Origin: Pachypanchax playfairii
Lineage: Eukaryota; Chordata; Actinopteri; Cyprinodontiformes; Aplocheilidae
Assembly: GCA_006937955.1 (NCBI GenBank)
Contig: SSNP01000025.1
Coordinates: 3,545,508-3,609,507 of the forward strand
Direction of reading: 5' to 3'
DNA length: 64,000 bases
The translations under genes and the position numbers were made by a program. The notes under the pieces were generated by a model that saw nothing but the letters and a program-made list of their open reading frames with translations, made no database searches and had not been told where the DNA came from. Each line of letters opens with the position of its first letter. The stretch's first letter is position 1. This document shows positions 12,612 through 25,552 of this stretch, piece by piece.

Positions 12612-12717
12612 GAGGAAGCTCAGAATGTTCTGCCTTTGTTTATCTGACTGATGCTGATCTGTTATGTACCATATTCAGTTCAGTGTGTCAAACCAAGAAT
12701 CCATTCTAATAACTAGA

Positions 12718-12903
12718 AAAGCACTCAGGGAGCGCAGACCTCCGCCAAGTGGACATATTGTAGAAAGTTCGATGTTCGTATCCTTAAAAAAATTCCTGGA
12801 CTGAGACGGTAATCTGGATCACCCCCAAAATCTAATCAATTCTTCTTTGGGTCATTTCCAACCTTTCCTGAAAATTTCATCAAAGTCCATCCTGTTATCC
12901 TGC

Positions 12904-12967
<64 letters not shown>

Positions 12968-13003
12968 CCTGATGAAAACATAACCTCCTTGAAGGTGGTA
13001 ATA
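12718..13003 (+). mobile_element. Teleost RTE-like LINE 3' fragment with GACA tract
   Basis: Ordered phrases 'gcgcagacctccgccaag', 'ggatcacccccaaaatcta', 'cctgaaaatttcatcaaa', then a (CAGA)n tract at 12903-12966 and 'aacctccttgaaggtgg'. This arrangement is a familiar teleost repeat, usually annotated as the 3' tail of an RTE-type LINE. The two ends are imperfect inverted copies of ACCTCCNNCAAG. It sits about 110 bases beyond the poly(A) signal of the preceding gene. Confidence 0.5.
12903..12966. repeat. (CAGA)n microsatellite, 16 units
   Basis: Perfect tetranucleotide tract of 64 bases embedded in the LINE-like fragment at 12718-13003. Confidence 0.95.
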
Positions 13004-13029
13004 ACAACTCTAATGGAGAACTTTGTAAA

Positions 13030-13415
13030 TATGTTTTTACATATGGGGTCCCCTGCTGTGGGTGGGTTGTGGGGAATGGGGGTTCTATGAAGGTCAGTAG
13101 GGGAGCTGACTCACCTCCTCCAGTCCTTTCCTCCCTATCCTCATACGCCTCCCTCCTCTTGCTCCTTTACACAACTCCTCCTCTGGATGGGTCGTGAGGG
13201 CCTCCAGTGTTCCCATTTGGTTCCACATCCTTCGCAAACAACCCCAAATACACACTCACATGTAGGGCTCTAGAGGTGGGGACAGTACTTGGGGGGGACT
13301 GGCTGTCCAGTTTCTTTCTCCACATCTTGGTCCTCATCCCTAAAACTGAACAGCATTTTTCTGAGGGCTTGGGGAGGCCTGCAGGGACACTTCCTGTCTC
13401 TTGATGGAGGGACAT
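13030..13415. repeat. GC-richer segment, possible retroelement piece
   Basis: A block richer in G and C than its surroundings, with C-rich runs and no credible protein. It lies between a LINE tail and a BEL/Pao relic, so it may be part of another element. I could not assign it. Confidence 0.2.
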
Positions 13416-13417
13416 CC

Positions 13418-14000
13418 CTAGAGTGACCCAACACCCATTTTGAACTGCTTACTTTTCAATAAGTGATCACTTTGTGCACAAAACAAACAGCTGTGGAGAG
13501 CAGTGGATTTGATCTTCTTTCCAGTTGATTGATGTGACTCCTGGTGGAACTGTACTGACGCTGGTTGTAAAACTGCTTCCTGTTTTCCTTTGCTATGTGG
13601 CACTTAAAACTTTAGAGCTGCTTCCAGGTTGTGAATCTTGGATATTACCAAACACTGGATCTGATGCTGCTTTCATTTGTTTTATAATAAAGTCGACCAG
13701 ATCAGTGAACACTGCTGTGTGATCATTTCCTTCTTTCAGCTCAGAAGCAACAACTCTCCATGTTTCTCTCAGTCTATATGGAAGTGTTTCAAGACAACCA
13801 TTCTCATGTTTGAGGGCAAATCTAACTCCTTCATATAAACAATTTGTTGTGTTAGATTTGGATAAACTTGAAGAGAGAATGACTGAAGACCTTTAACATC
13901 TTCACCTTTTTGTCCAACTCATAATCTATGTCTGCAGAGGCAATTTTACTTTTACTTCCAAAATGTTCTTCAAGAAGATGTTTGGTTCTGGAATAGCCCC
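13418..14000 (-). pseudogene. BEL/Pao retrotransposon gag relic, frameshifted
   Basis: Minus-strand reading shows, in order but in different frames, motifs typical of the DUF1759-type gag of teleost BEL/Pao elements: 'LLEEHFG' near 13970, 'LDLPSNMRMVVLK' near 13800, 'LPYRLRETWR' near 13770, 'SDPVFGNIQD' near 13650, and a zinc-knuckle start 'CLFCAQSDHLL' near 13480. At least one frameshift separates 'VVLK' from 'LPYRLRE', and a stop follows 'KVLSAT'. The frame changes and lack of protease, RT or LTRs in place mark a dead fragment. Confidence 0.7.
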
Positions 14001-15668
14001 GTTCAGGAAGTAAATGCTGAAAGCTATATGTACCAAGTCTTTAGACTGCCCCCTAGTGACTGTTCTAAGTGCAAACAGTCGCTCCAACTGTCAGTTTAAC
14101 TTCTCTGTTTACATCCATAAGTCTCCATCAAACACGGGGATATTTCTGACTGGGAGGACGGAGGATAAGTTTTGTTTTACAAGTAAAGCAGTGATGTCAT
14201 TTTGCTTTTGCATGATGCTCACAATATGACAGCTGACAGCTAACAGCCGCAGGAGGAAACGGAAGCTGTTTGCTGCGCTGCTTGAACTGAAGCATCAACG
14301 TTTTTCATCATCACGTTCAGTTGAAGTTGTTTTTGTCTTTGTTTAGGTCTGACGACTTGAGATCTGCTATAGAAGGATCTCTTTCTTTTGAAACAAACGT
14401 ATTAGGATTTAACTGAGGCGGATCCTGTGTGCATGCACTCTTTCAAAATAAGAGTTCATTCTGAGTGAGTTTATTTTGAAGACATGAAGCTGTTGTTGTC
14501 AGCTCTATTTCCAAACCTAATTTATCATTTTCTTGTCTCAGTTTTTCCTCTTGATCGACTCGTTGTCTGAGCGCTGGGCGCCGCAGCTTGCAGAAGATCT
14601 AGAGGAAAGTCTGGGTTGCTGTGAAGATGTTTTTGAATGTTTGAGCTTAAAATATTGGAGACACTGTCTTTAGGGTTTATTTCATCCGGATTTGCAAAAA
14701 TTTGTTTATATTTTGAATTTCGCTTCTCTTGGCATGTCTTAAGCTACTTCTTTTCTCTTTTGGATTGTTTCAGTTTTTTAAAACTGCACAACACCGAGAA
14801 TCCACAGCTTAAAGCACAGACACGTCTCCTGTTCAGGTCCATTTTGGATCCAAAATGGACACCAAAGCAGGCATAAAGTAAAAAAAAACGTGCATCATTG
14901 AGAAGCTCCGCTGTCTTTGAACTGTTTTAAATCTTAAGTTACACACTAGATCTTCCTAAAATTCAATACACTGATGTAAAATGATGTCAGCTACATAATC
15001 TAACACAATAAAAGCTGAACAAGGCAGTGAGTCAGCAGCAGAGACAGCAGGACAGCTGAAGACATGCAAATGTGTATTAGACATATGACTGTCAACAGAA
15101 CTTGGTCATAAGGCCTGTAAGTCGCTGACAAACATCTGCATCATCTGGTAATCTGTTAATAAATTGTATTTACTCAGTTACTATGAGACCTTTTTAATGA
15201 AATAATACATGGTTTATAAGAAACACTATGATATACGTGAATATAGAACTAAAAATGCTCTTTATCCACACAGTTTACCATTATAGCAATATATCTTGAT
15301 GGTGTATTTTTCTTCACAGATGCCTCGATTCTAAACAAAAATCCATATTGTAGGATTAGCTACCTATGGAATGATAATCCAGATGTTTTCTTGTGTTTAT
15401 TGGTGCGGTTGTAACAAGCACAAGACTCAGACATGCTGCATTTGAAGAAGTTTTAAGGCCCTATATGTGACGAGATTCCCATTTTGAAAAGGGTGGTGAT
15501 TCTCCATTGAGTCACACGGTCATGTGACCAAACCTCTCTGTTTATAACTCTAATGAAGAAACTCTCTGTTTAAGTGTCTTCCATTGAGTTATAAACAGAA
15601 AATCCCTTCACACAATTACAAATAAGTCCAAGATGATCATTATATTCACCATGATGAGTCAGTCAACA
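14001..15668. other. Non-coding stretch, no gene seen
   Basis: No supported exon. It contains a perfect 24-base palindrome at 14837-14860. Parts may be remnants of the adjoining retroelement, but no LTR pair is visible. Confidence 0.4.
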
Positions 15669-15724
<56 letters not shown>

Positions 15725-15800
15725 CATTCATTCATTCATTCATTCATTCATTCATTCATTCATTCATTCATTCATTCATTCATTCATTCATTCATTCATT
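15669..15800. repeat. Compound microsatellite (GATT)14 then (CATT)19
   Basis: A perfect GATT array (15669-15724) changes to a perfect CATT array (15725-15800), a single-base change of unit in mid-array. An A/T-rich run follows. Confidence 0.96.
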
Positions 15801-15844
15801 TAAAAAATATAAAAATATTAAAAAATATAAAAAATATATTCTCT

Positions 15845-16262
15845 TCAAGAGGTTAATTGGTAACTCTGAATTGTCCCTAGGTGTGATTGTGTGTGTGCAT
15901 GGTTGTTTGTCTATGTGTGGCCCTGTGATGGACTGGCGACCTGTCCTGGGTGTACCTTGCCTTTATTTTGACAGTGAAATATGTGTTTCAAAAAACACAA
16001 GGTTATTAAATCATTTTAACATCATTCCCATAGCAATAAAATAAAGAGTAGGCTATATATCATTGTATAGTTTGACACACTGGAGTTCAATGTGATGGCT
16101 GCAATAAACATAAAATCCCCAATCATGTAGACGAAAGCAGCTTCTGAAACGCTGCTCACTGCGGTGCCACCAGGGGGCAGCACATGCAAACGAATCAGCA
16201 GATGTTCTGTTACATTCCTGTACTGTGTACAGGAACAAGCAGGAACAGAAAATGGATGGATA
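15845..16262 (+). mobile_element. GGAT-tailed dispersed repeat, interrupted copy
   Basis: The body reads 'ttaattggtaactctgaat' through 'tgatggactggcgacctg' and 'tcctgggtgtacc' to about 15960. The tail 'caagcaggaacagaaaatg' followed by GGATGGATAG lies at 16230-16262. The roughly 250 bases between do not match the other copies, so the element is interrupted or partly replaced. Confidence 0.65.
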
Positions 16263-18078
16263 GATTAATCTGAGCTCTTTTTATCTTTGTAAATTTCACA
16301 CACATATTGTCTTTTTAAACATCTGAATAATCAAACCAAGAGGTAAACTCTCGGTTTTCATTCAGTAAATGGACTTTGCATTTTATAGATGAACATTAAC
16401 CTCATAATTTACTCAGTCAATGAAGCATTTTTTTCTGAGTATTAGCTGTTTCTGTGACTATAAAATAAATGGTGAAAGTTACTGGGGTGACTGAAGAGGT
16501 TGAGCTGAACAAAGTTCTGATGTTTGCTTCATTTACAGGCACATGATTCTGTTTTATGGTTCATTTAGAAATCGCACCACAGATCATGCATCTTTGCAAC
16601 ATTCTGTCATCACACACCAACTGCCAAATTAAACCAGATCAGTCACAGTCCTGTTTTACCTAAAACCAGATTATTATCTGTTTGGCAACGGCTTCTGAGA
16701 AACAAGGTTTTGTTTTAGTGATGCAAATGCAAGTCAAGATAAAAAGAAGATGTGTTTATAGGGGACCAAATTAACCATCAACATGTGGGTAAACTTCAAA
16801 GTGCCAAAATTGGAGAGACAAACTGACAACAGTAATATTCCAGTACCATTTTCTGGACCTAAGCTTCAGCTCATCTGTCAATTAATGATAATTCAAGATC
16901 TTTTTCCCGCACTAACTCTGGACAGTTCAGCTTCTGTCTGGCAAACGATTCACTGAACCTGCAATAAAAAGGGAAAAACGAATGTTAAACAGAGAAATAC
17001 AACTGTACCAACAAAGAAATCCATTGTTGTTCATTATTAACTGATGGGACATTCACATGTAAAACTTCCAATTTGTTTCTGATCGTCATGGCAACTCTTA
17101 AAGGCCCAGACACTTGTGCCAGACAGGCAGGAAAGAAAACCTGCATTTGTTTTTGGCTTTTATTTGGATAAGATATTTATGAGCTGGGAGAAAAAGCTGA
17201 AGCAAATTAGTGTCTGTTTTTAGGAGGTCAAAACAAACTCACTGAAACACTGAAATGATTATTCATGAAACAAAACGTTTCTAGACTTTGGCGTGAGATA
17301 CCCAGCAACTTAATGCCTGAAGTATTTTCTTAGTTTCTCAGGGGACCAAAGACATCATTGATGTCATTGTAATTACAAAGAAGTTCTGTGATGTCAAAAG
17401 CTTAAAAAGAGCTGTGTGCACAGGAACGCGAGTTTTTTTCTTGTTTTATAAATCGTCTTATGAACAGATTAAGAGTGTCTACGCTGTGTGGAAAGATTCC
17501 CAGAGTGGTTTGGACTCTTTCGTTTTTTCCTGAGGACTTCTTTTCCTTCTTTTTTTGGTTAGAAAATCTTTACTAGAAGTCTGTCATGCGGGGACATGAT
17601 TCCAAAAACCTCATTCAGTGTAAGCTCAACCAACCAAAAGCTTCCACTTCACAAATATTCCCTCATCACTTCCTAATAGACAACGTCAACACGTCTCCCC
17701 TTTTATTCATACAGTCAAATAAAAGCTACACAACAGGAAATGACAGTTCAATATAGTTTGTGTTGTTACTATAGGGCAGACTGATTAAAGTGTTGAGACC
17801 TTTATGCATCATGTTGACTGAGTGGTTTCAGGAAGAGCAGCTGTCCCCCTGCAGCATCGACTCCAGCAGTGTGAATAAACACAACTGCACTGAGAGAATC
17901 AATCGGCAGGGATGAATCAGAACAGCTGCAAAGTACGTATAATAAAAGGTAGTGTGCATAGGTTGTTTAGGTTCCTTTCTGTCAACTCATATGTCCGTGC
18001 ATGCAGCTACCACCTTCCCAGAATGCACCACTGTTAGTCATCACAGCAACAGCAGGGAATAACAACATTCACTCTGTG
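16263..18078. other. Intergenic stretch, no gene seen
   Basis: AT-rich with short open frames only. No splice-bounded protein-like segment was recognised. Confidence 0.4.
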
Positions 18079-18660
18079 CTCGGTAAAAAAGGAGTAAAAA
18101 GACCCATAAAAAGTTTCCAGATAAAAACATTTGTTCCCATTTTGTTATGGAGGAATAAAAAATAGCAGGTAGCTGAAATATTCTGCCCCCCCCCCCCCCG
18201 TAACTTTGGCAAGAGGAGACCTAATGTACCCAAATTCAAAGGAAGTACTCAGTAAAATAAGAGTAAAAATACCCCTAAAAAGTTTCCAGATAGAAACATG
18301 TATTCACATTTTATTAGGAGGCAACAGACTGTTGCAGCTATCTGCCATATTCTGTTCCCCTTATATAATATAACTTTGACAAGAGGAGGCCAAATGTCCC
18401 CAAATTCACAGGAAGTACTCGGTAAAATAAGAAAAAAAAGAACCCTAAAATGTTATTAGGGGGGAACAGAACGTTGCAGCTATCTGCCATATTCTATTCC
18501 CCTTATGTAACTTTGGCAAATGGGGGCCCAATTTCCCCCAATTTCACAGGAAGTGCTCAGTAAAATAAGAGTAACCCCTAAAATCCCTAAAAAGTTTTAG
18601 GATCAAAATATGAATCCCATTTTATCAGGGGGAACAGACTATTGCAACTATCTGCTCAAC
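18079..18660. repeat. Diverged tandem repeat, about 170-bp unit, 3.5 copies
   Basis: Units start with CTC(A/G)GTAAAA at 18079, 18248, 18418 and 18556. Shared phrases in order are 'agtttccagat', 'cccattttgttatgg' or 'cacattttattagg', 'gcagctatctgccatattc', 'taactttggcaagagg' and 'aattcacaggaagt'. Unit 3 is shorter (138 bp) because it lacks the 'agtttccagat' segment; unit 4 is partial. Unit 1 carries a run of 14 C (18186-18199) where units 2 and 3 have 'cccctta'. Confidence 0.85.
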
Positions 18661-21600
18661 ATCCAACATGGGACAAAAGTGCGTCTTTTGAAGTCCAACC
18701 ACTCTGTGAAAGTCTTCTCTCTGATCTGATCTCATGTTTTTCTTTGATGCAAGTCTTGTTTTTTTGCTGTGGCGTTATTGACTTCTTCTCCCTCTGAGTG
18801 ATGCATTCCACGTTTGTACAAGGACGAGCAGAGACCCCAGTGGAGCCATGTCAATAGAGATAATCCACTATAATTATAGATGGTTATGATGTTGACGAAA
18901 GTGGTCCTGAGTGATTAATGAGTGTTTACAGAAAAAAAAAGTTGGGGTTAAGTTCATTCTGCATCAGTCTCACTCCGGTCTGACTGCAGAGACTCATGTG
19001 AAGCCTTGAAGTTGTAGATTTCTGTTTGATTAATGTGACAGTGTCTAAAAACACATTATAACGTTTTATAAATTTTAGTAAGAAACAGTGGTCTCAGTTA
19101 ATGAACATTATTTGCTGTTTTGTCACGGAAATTCTGGTGCGTTTATTCAAAGACACTCTACTTCCCTTATTTATGTTTAATTCCACCTGTTTTGTTTCAC
19201 AAATCTTAATGAGGTGAATTTTGCACCTGAATCAAAATGACATCTGTTCTGAATGATGCCACTTTGATTTTGTCTGTGAAACAGCAACTATCTCAATATA
19301 AGGAAGATCTCTGTGTGGTTCCTGCCAGAATTGCCTCTTCAGTTTCCCAGCATGCATTTCAGAAAGGCTTAAACTTCATCTGAATGGGTTTTAGAAATTC
19401 ACAAGACCATATAATCCCCTTAAGGGAAATCTGGCCGTTCCCTCTGAACAATCAGTAAAAGAAGAGTACTGTGCATCCTTTTGCAGCGGGGTAAGGAGAG
19501 AATGACTCAGTCAAACAGTTTGTAATATTTCAGTGACAATCTTGGAATTAGAGTTTGAAAGGATACAATATGTTCTTTGTATCACTTCACTTATATGGGT
19601 GAAACTGAAATTCACATTATTAATTTTGCCCTTAGAAAGTTCTGATACAGTCCACTTACAGAACTCTATCTCAGCAGGGAGGCTGTGACAGTATACTGTA
19701 TCTTTGGTTATTTTCTATACCATCTTTCATGAGAAAACACACAGAGGCCTCAGAGATTCTATAATATCTGAACTGTTTGCACAGAAAAGGACAAACATGT
19801 CCCACTGATTTATCACCACATTAGAATGACTCTCATTAGTCTCGCAAACGTAGACAGTGAGTCAATGAATTGACAAAGATAAGTGACTGCAGGTTCTGAC
19901 AGGACCACAGACATGATGAGGATAATGACCTGAACCGGGACAGTAGGGAGGACATGATCTCATGTTTGAACTTCCTGGTTATGCAGAAGTTTTCTTTGCT
20001 TTGAGTCACTTATCTTTGCTTTAACTGTTTGAATATGACAAGTTTTTGTTGCAGAGGTCGTTCACTAGCAAAATTATTCTCGTTCACTGTTAGTTTAGCT
20101 TTTTCATATAGAAACTTTTATATTAAAATGATGTAAATATTGTATCTGTCACTTTATAATGAATATAGAGCCATGTTGGGAAGCTGAGAATAATACACTG
20201 ACTATCCTAATAAACCAAAATAGAAAAAAATAACTTATATATCCTTACAAATGTGAAAAATAAAGAAAATATAAACAGATTTTTTATGTATTTAATAATG
20301 AACATTTCTCTGCAATCTGTCTATTATTTCAAATATCTACTTTATTTTAAACATAGTTGGATTACATTCACTTAACTGAGCATGCTCCATTCCTGTAGAA
20401 CAAATTATGGAACATTTATCATTTTTTGTACATTTGAAGATTTTAGGATTAAAGATTTGATAAACTGTGGTGTCATCAAATAAATGCAAGAGTTATAGTA
20501 CATGCTGTGCTTAACATTAAAACCCAACTCAGTAAATCTACAAACCAGACAGTCATGATAAAGCTGTTCAGCTGTCAGGTTCTGCCAGATCTTTACTCAA
20601 ATTTGGGCTAAACCATTCTGTCCTTGTCAAATTAAGACTGTATACAGTAAAGAAGGAAGTTTCACATACTCTGACATCATATTGGCTCATTATGTTTGTG
20701 GTATCATTACAGTCATTCCCATTAGAGACACACGCCGTTTGCCTTCTCATTATTCGCCACATGAAGCAGAAAGCTCACATGAAGCTGACTCACTTTAATT
20801 AGCAGCTCCCACAATTATATCTTCCCTTATCTCAACACTTTAAAAAAACATACTCCCATCAACCCCCATCACTTTCTCTGTATTTTGTTTTCACCAGAAA
20901 CTTGGCAAGCAAACACACGTCATGAGATTTTCCACTCGTGCTGTTCACAGAATGTCACTGTGGCTCAGTTTCGGCTTTGAGTGAATAAAGGCATCAATAA
21001 AAGCAAAGCAGGATTTGAACGACCCTTTTACAGCCATTCACTCATTCAGTTCCTAACAAAGTCAAAAGAAACTCAGCTGATAATGAATTTATTAAATCAG
21101 GTGAAATGCTGAATGATCTCCAAAAACATTAAAGCTAAAAGTGGCGTGTTTAAATATTTTCACAGCTGTTCAGTCTCTGTTTACAGATTACATCACATGA
21201 ACAATGTCAGAACCTTGGAGGATTAAAGAGCATTATCACAGGGAGGAAGGTGCTGACTTGTACAATATGACATCATTATTTTGTGATTTTCCAAAGAATC
21301 TTAAATAATCAGGATTTATTCCTTGTTGTTTTTAACTCCTGGCATCATTCGTGATAAAATCTTACTTTTGGTTGATGTTTCTGGTCTGATGTTGAGTCTG
21401 GAGACGGGACAGAACTTTTAGCTTCAGGGTGGGTCTGAATTATCAGGTCTCGGTTTCAAGATTGTTAGATTTGATGAGAGTGAGTTTCACTGTGTGATAG
21501 GTTCAGGATTTATCTCCAGGATTTGATTTCCTTTGCTTGTCTTATTAGAAAGCATAAACTGAAGGGGAAAGAAGTAAAAAAAACTGTATATATTCAGAAG

Positions 21601-24600
21601 TGAACCGACCTCCCAGAGGGCTCCAGATTAGGTGAAGTATCCAGGGGTCATTTTAGATTGTTGACCAAAAAAAAAAACCACAGAGCAGAGATGCTTTTAT
21701 TATGAGATCACTGCGGGAGTCTCCCTCACTTAGACAGAGTCACATTTTCACCCAGAGGCACAAATCTGGACCTTAAGACCACAGGAAGCTCTGCTTACAT
21801 AAGAACACATCATCTAAGCCAAGTCCAAGAGTTTGATGTGATCAAGCTGTCTGTTATAAATTGAGTTTACATCCTTTCACCTTCTCTCAGCCTCACACAC
21901 TCGTTTGAAGTTGTTCAGCTTAAATTGATGGTTTGTTTGCAGTGTGTGATTAGTGTGAGCTTGATGAGAAGGAAAGATCCCCCACCTAGTTTTCAGACCT
22001 ATAACTCACAACATGTTTATGGTAAATCTACTGTAGATGTCAAGAGATCTTAAGTGCTGTAAATGTTTGATGAAATGACTCTTTTACTGTGTGACCTGAC
22101 TTTATATCAGGTGAATTGGTTAATCAGTACAGAATCCAGACTTTATTGTCTTGCTTGTTTGTGGAGTTTCTGTTCATACATCAGGCGCTACTTGGAGCGC
22201 ATCTCGTTCCATCTCCCTCATATGTCAGATCTGTTTCCAATTTTCCCATGAGGATATTTCACAGCATTTTACAACAGACCTAACCCATGTGGGTGAGAGA
22301 TAAAGGCTGGATTCCCAGCAGCAGCAATGAGCAGTGAAAATCCTTTTTTGGTCATATTACTGCAAAGGAAAGCCAAATAAGCAAGCTGTGAGGAAGAACT
22401 CAGCTGCTTTTTGCTGCTTGACTTTACACTGTCAAAACTCATCGGCACGCAGTCCAAACAAGTCTGTTTGGATCATGTTTGTATTCCGATTAGGATTTAT
22501 ATAAGAGAGGATTTCATTACTCTGAACTTTGATATCTCAAGTATTTTATTTGTTTTTTTTTCTTGTCTTGTGCAATATCTCAAGCAAATACTGAGAAGAT
22601 ATTCCCATCATTTCTTTGTAATGACGCAGACAAATGTTAATATTTTAAACAGATAAGTACATATGTGAACTTTTCAAGCTGTCTGTATTGTCTCCTCTAA
22701 AACTGTCACACCGTAGCACTTGTAGTGCTGCTGCACATCCTGTCAGAAGGAAATAAGAAGTTCTTCCTGTCTCTCCTGGGAACAATACTTCTACATCAGA
22801 GGATGTGCTAAGAGCTGGAAAAAGGGCAAGATTAGACTTACTCAACACTATGAAAACAATAAAAAGTAACTAAAATAGGTATTTTCCAATGGGAGGAATT
22901 TTAGGGAAATTAAAACTAGTCATTAAGGAGCCAAGAAGAGATTAAGAAATGAGAGTTAAGAAGCTGCTCTGCATGACTGATGTTTAGAGGACTGTGACGG
23001 TTTTGTCCCAACGTGCTCCACTTCAGCTTATATGAGGGTCTGGATGTGACAACATACTCAGTTTGGCCTGTTAATCCTCCAGATGAGCCATGATGCACAA
23101 CCACAAAACAAAAAATATAAAAGTCAGAACTTCTCTGTAAGTATTCATCTCGTCTGATTCATGTTTCCACACGGCCACCATGGCAACTAGGTTAAAATAG
23201 TATTCAAGAATTCCTGATGAGATTCCCAGCCAGTCGGTCAACAAAGATTTTGCAAAGATTTGTTTGTCTGTTTGCTCTTTGTGGCTTAGAATTTGCTCCC
23301 GATGCTATGCTAAAAAAAACAAGGGAAAAAAAAGACATTCAATAATAAGCTCTCTTCTATTTCTGTCGAGTCTGAAGTTGAAAGAAAACAGGAAAGTTAA
23401 AAGATTTTAAAAGTGGCCACTTAACGAAGGGAAGGAACTTTCTTATTCAGACTAAAAACACTCACAAAGAACAGCAAACAGTGAGTTAGTCTCCTTTTCA
23501 TAGTTAGAAGAGGCCGAACTTTTCCTCTTAATCAACAATAAAGACTCTTACAGCCTGAAATACTGCAGGTTCTAATAAAGAAATGACTTTCTGTTGGAGG
23601 TTGAAAGGTGCAGTTAAACACGTTTAATTAGGCAAAAAGACAAGAAAGAGAAGTACTACAGGTACTACAGGTCAGGTACTGTGTGATTTGCATAAAGATA
23701 CAGAATGCAGTTATTGGTTCACATTTTACATTTTCAATCAAATGCAAATCAGTTGCCAAACATCTGTCTTGCACCTACCTCTGGGTCAAACTCACTATGG
23801 AACAACACCAGGTTAATATCTATAGGCAGGATTTTGGTGCAAAGTTAGAAGAATTTTACAAAAATGAACTTTTATAAAAGTATAAATAGCTATTCAGTTT
23901 GAAAGAAATCATTCCCATCTTCACAGTTTTAAAGAAAACAGTCCCATTCTTATGGGAATCAGGAACCAGAAACTGCTAAATATTGATTTATTTAACTGTT
24001 TTACTGCTGATATTTCCAGATAAGTCTCAACTTCTCAGTCTCTGTCTCTTCTTGTTCTCACTCTCTATCGTAATCACTTAAATTTAGCGCTCACATGGAA
24101 AAACAAGCCAAAGCTCTGTGAGGATTATATTACACAGGTCAATTTATTGACGCCAAAGAACTGAGCGTGAATTATGTAGCTGTCTCAGTATGAGTCTTTG
24201 ATCTGACTATATGTTTGCATGTCACTACTGGGCATGCTGTTATAATGGTGTCACTGGAACCTTTTGGAGCATTTTAAACAAAGACCCTCCTTTCCTGTGA
24301 TGGAATTCCTCTTGTCCAAAAGATTTTCCCAAACAGCCTCTATAATTAGAGTTTCCCTCCGCTCCAACAGCATTCAGCTGTAAGTGGATTACCTCAGGTA
24401 ATTAATGGGAAACAAAGTTCTCCTTGTACAAAGTACTCGTTAAAGCTAGATAAAGATTTTTTTATTGCTTCAAGACTACTTTGCTCTTTTATTGTGACAT
24501 CAGCTATTTGCTTTCTAATGGATTTATTACTTGATCTTAGAAATGACATAAATGAAAGGGTTAACTTTAAAATGGTTTAGTACAGCTGCCAGAGATGAGA

Positions 24601-24853
24601 CAGCTAGATGCAAAATATTATTCTGACATCACAAATTAACTTTTTTTCCTTAAAAAGCAACGTAAAAGTGGTAAAACAATGATAACGTGTAGGTCAACGT
24701 CAAATAATTACATGTACAGGCATTTTATGTTAATTTAGAATTAATAATGTCTTTTAATTTTTTATATATTTTTTATATTGGCACTTTATCAGAAGGACAT
24801 ATGTTGATAATTGTAAGTTGTAAACTGTAAATTCCTCCAACAAGACAAATGAT
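18661..24853. other. Intergenic stretch, no gene seen
   Basis: About 6 kb, AT-rich. Open frames are below 85 codons and none shows a recognisable domain or convincing exon boundaries. Confidence 0.4.
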
Positions 24854-25185
24854 TTAAAACCTCCCGAGACCTCGTGTCCTCATATGAAGACACTGAATTT
24901 TTTTTCTATTCAACTCTGACCTGTTTTTTGTTTATATAATTTTAAAAATTTACATTGTTTTGCCATTTTCATGTACAAGTTTGAATTTGAAACAGCAATA
25001 AAAACGACAAATTGGCAGAATAAAAGAACATTAAACTTAAGGTTTATTTAAACACTTGACACATTTGTCAATATCTACTAAAAGCTAAAACCTTTTTGTA
25101 TCCTTAACCCTCTCAGGTTCAAATTAAGTTTTAGTAACAACATTTAGCTGTTGCTAATCTGCAACGCCTGCCTCGAGAGGGTTAA
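24854..25185. mobile_element. Possible piggyBac-type MITE flanked by TTAA
   Basis: The left end reads TTAA-AACCTCCCGAGACC. The right end, on the complementary strand, reads TTAA-CCCTCTCGAGGC, preceded by CCT. The ends are imperfect inverted copies and both abut TTAA, the target of piggyBac-class elements. A second inner TTAACCCTCTCAGG at 25104 is inverted relative to the right end and would define an 82-bp inner element. There is no coding capacity. Confidence 0.4.
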
Positions 25186-25552
25186 AGGCAAAGAAAGGGA
25201 TACAAAATACAAAAATGTCTCTGCTTAAAGTTTAACCTTTAACTAGCTGTAATAAAATCTGATCTTCCAGGGCAACAAAATAAATAACATCTGATTTAAT
25301 GGTTGAATTATATCTTGAGCAAGTCTTGAAGTTCTTCAGATGCCTGTTAACCACCTACTGATTTAAACCAGGTGTGTTAGAACAAAGAAACAGACCTAAC
25401 TACACTCACTATTTCATTTCATGAATTGCAGCATGTTGCAATTTTTGTATGTTGAAACAGTTTTACAAAAGAAAAACTCAGAATTTAAACATTATGAATG
25501 GTGTAATTTCTTCTTCCTAAGACTGGAGCAGCATTGCTCAACTTGCACTTTA

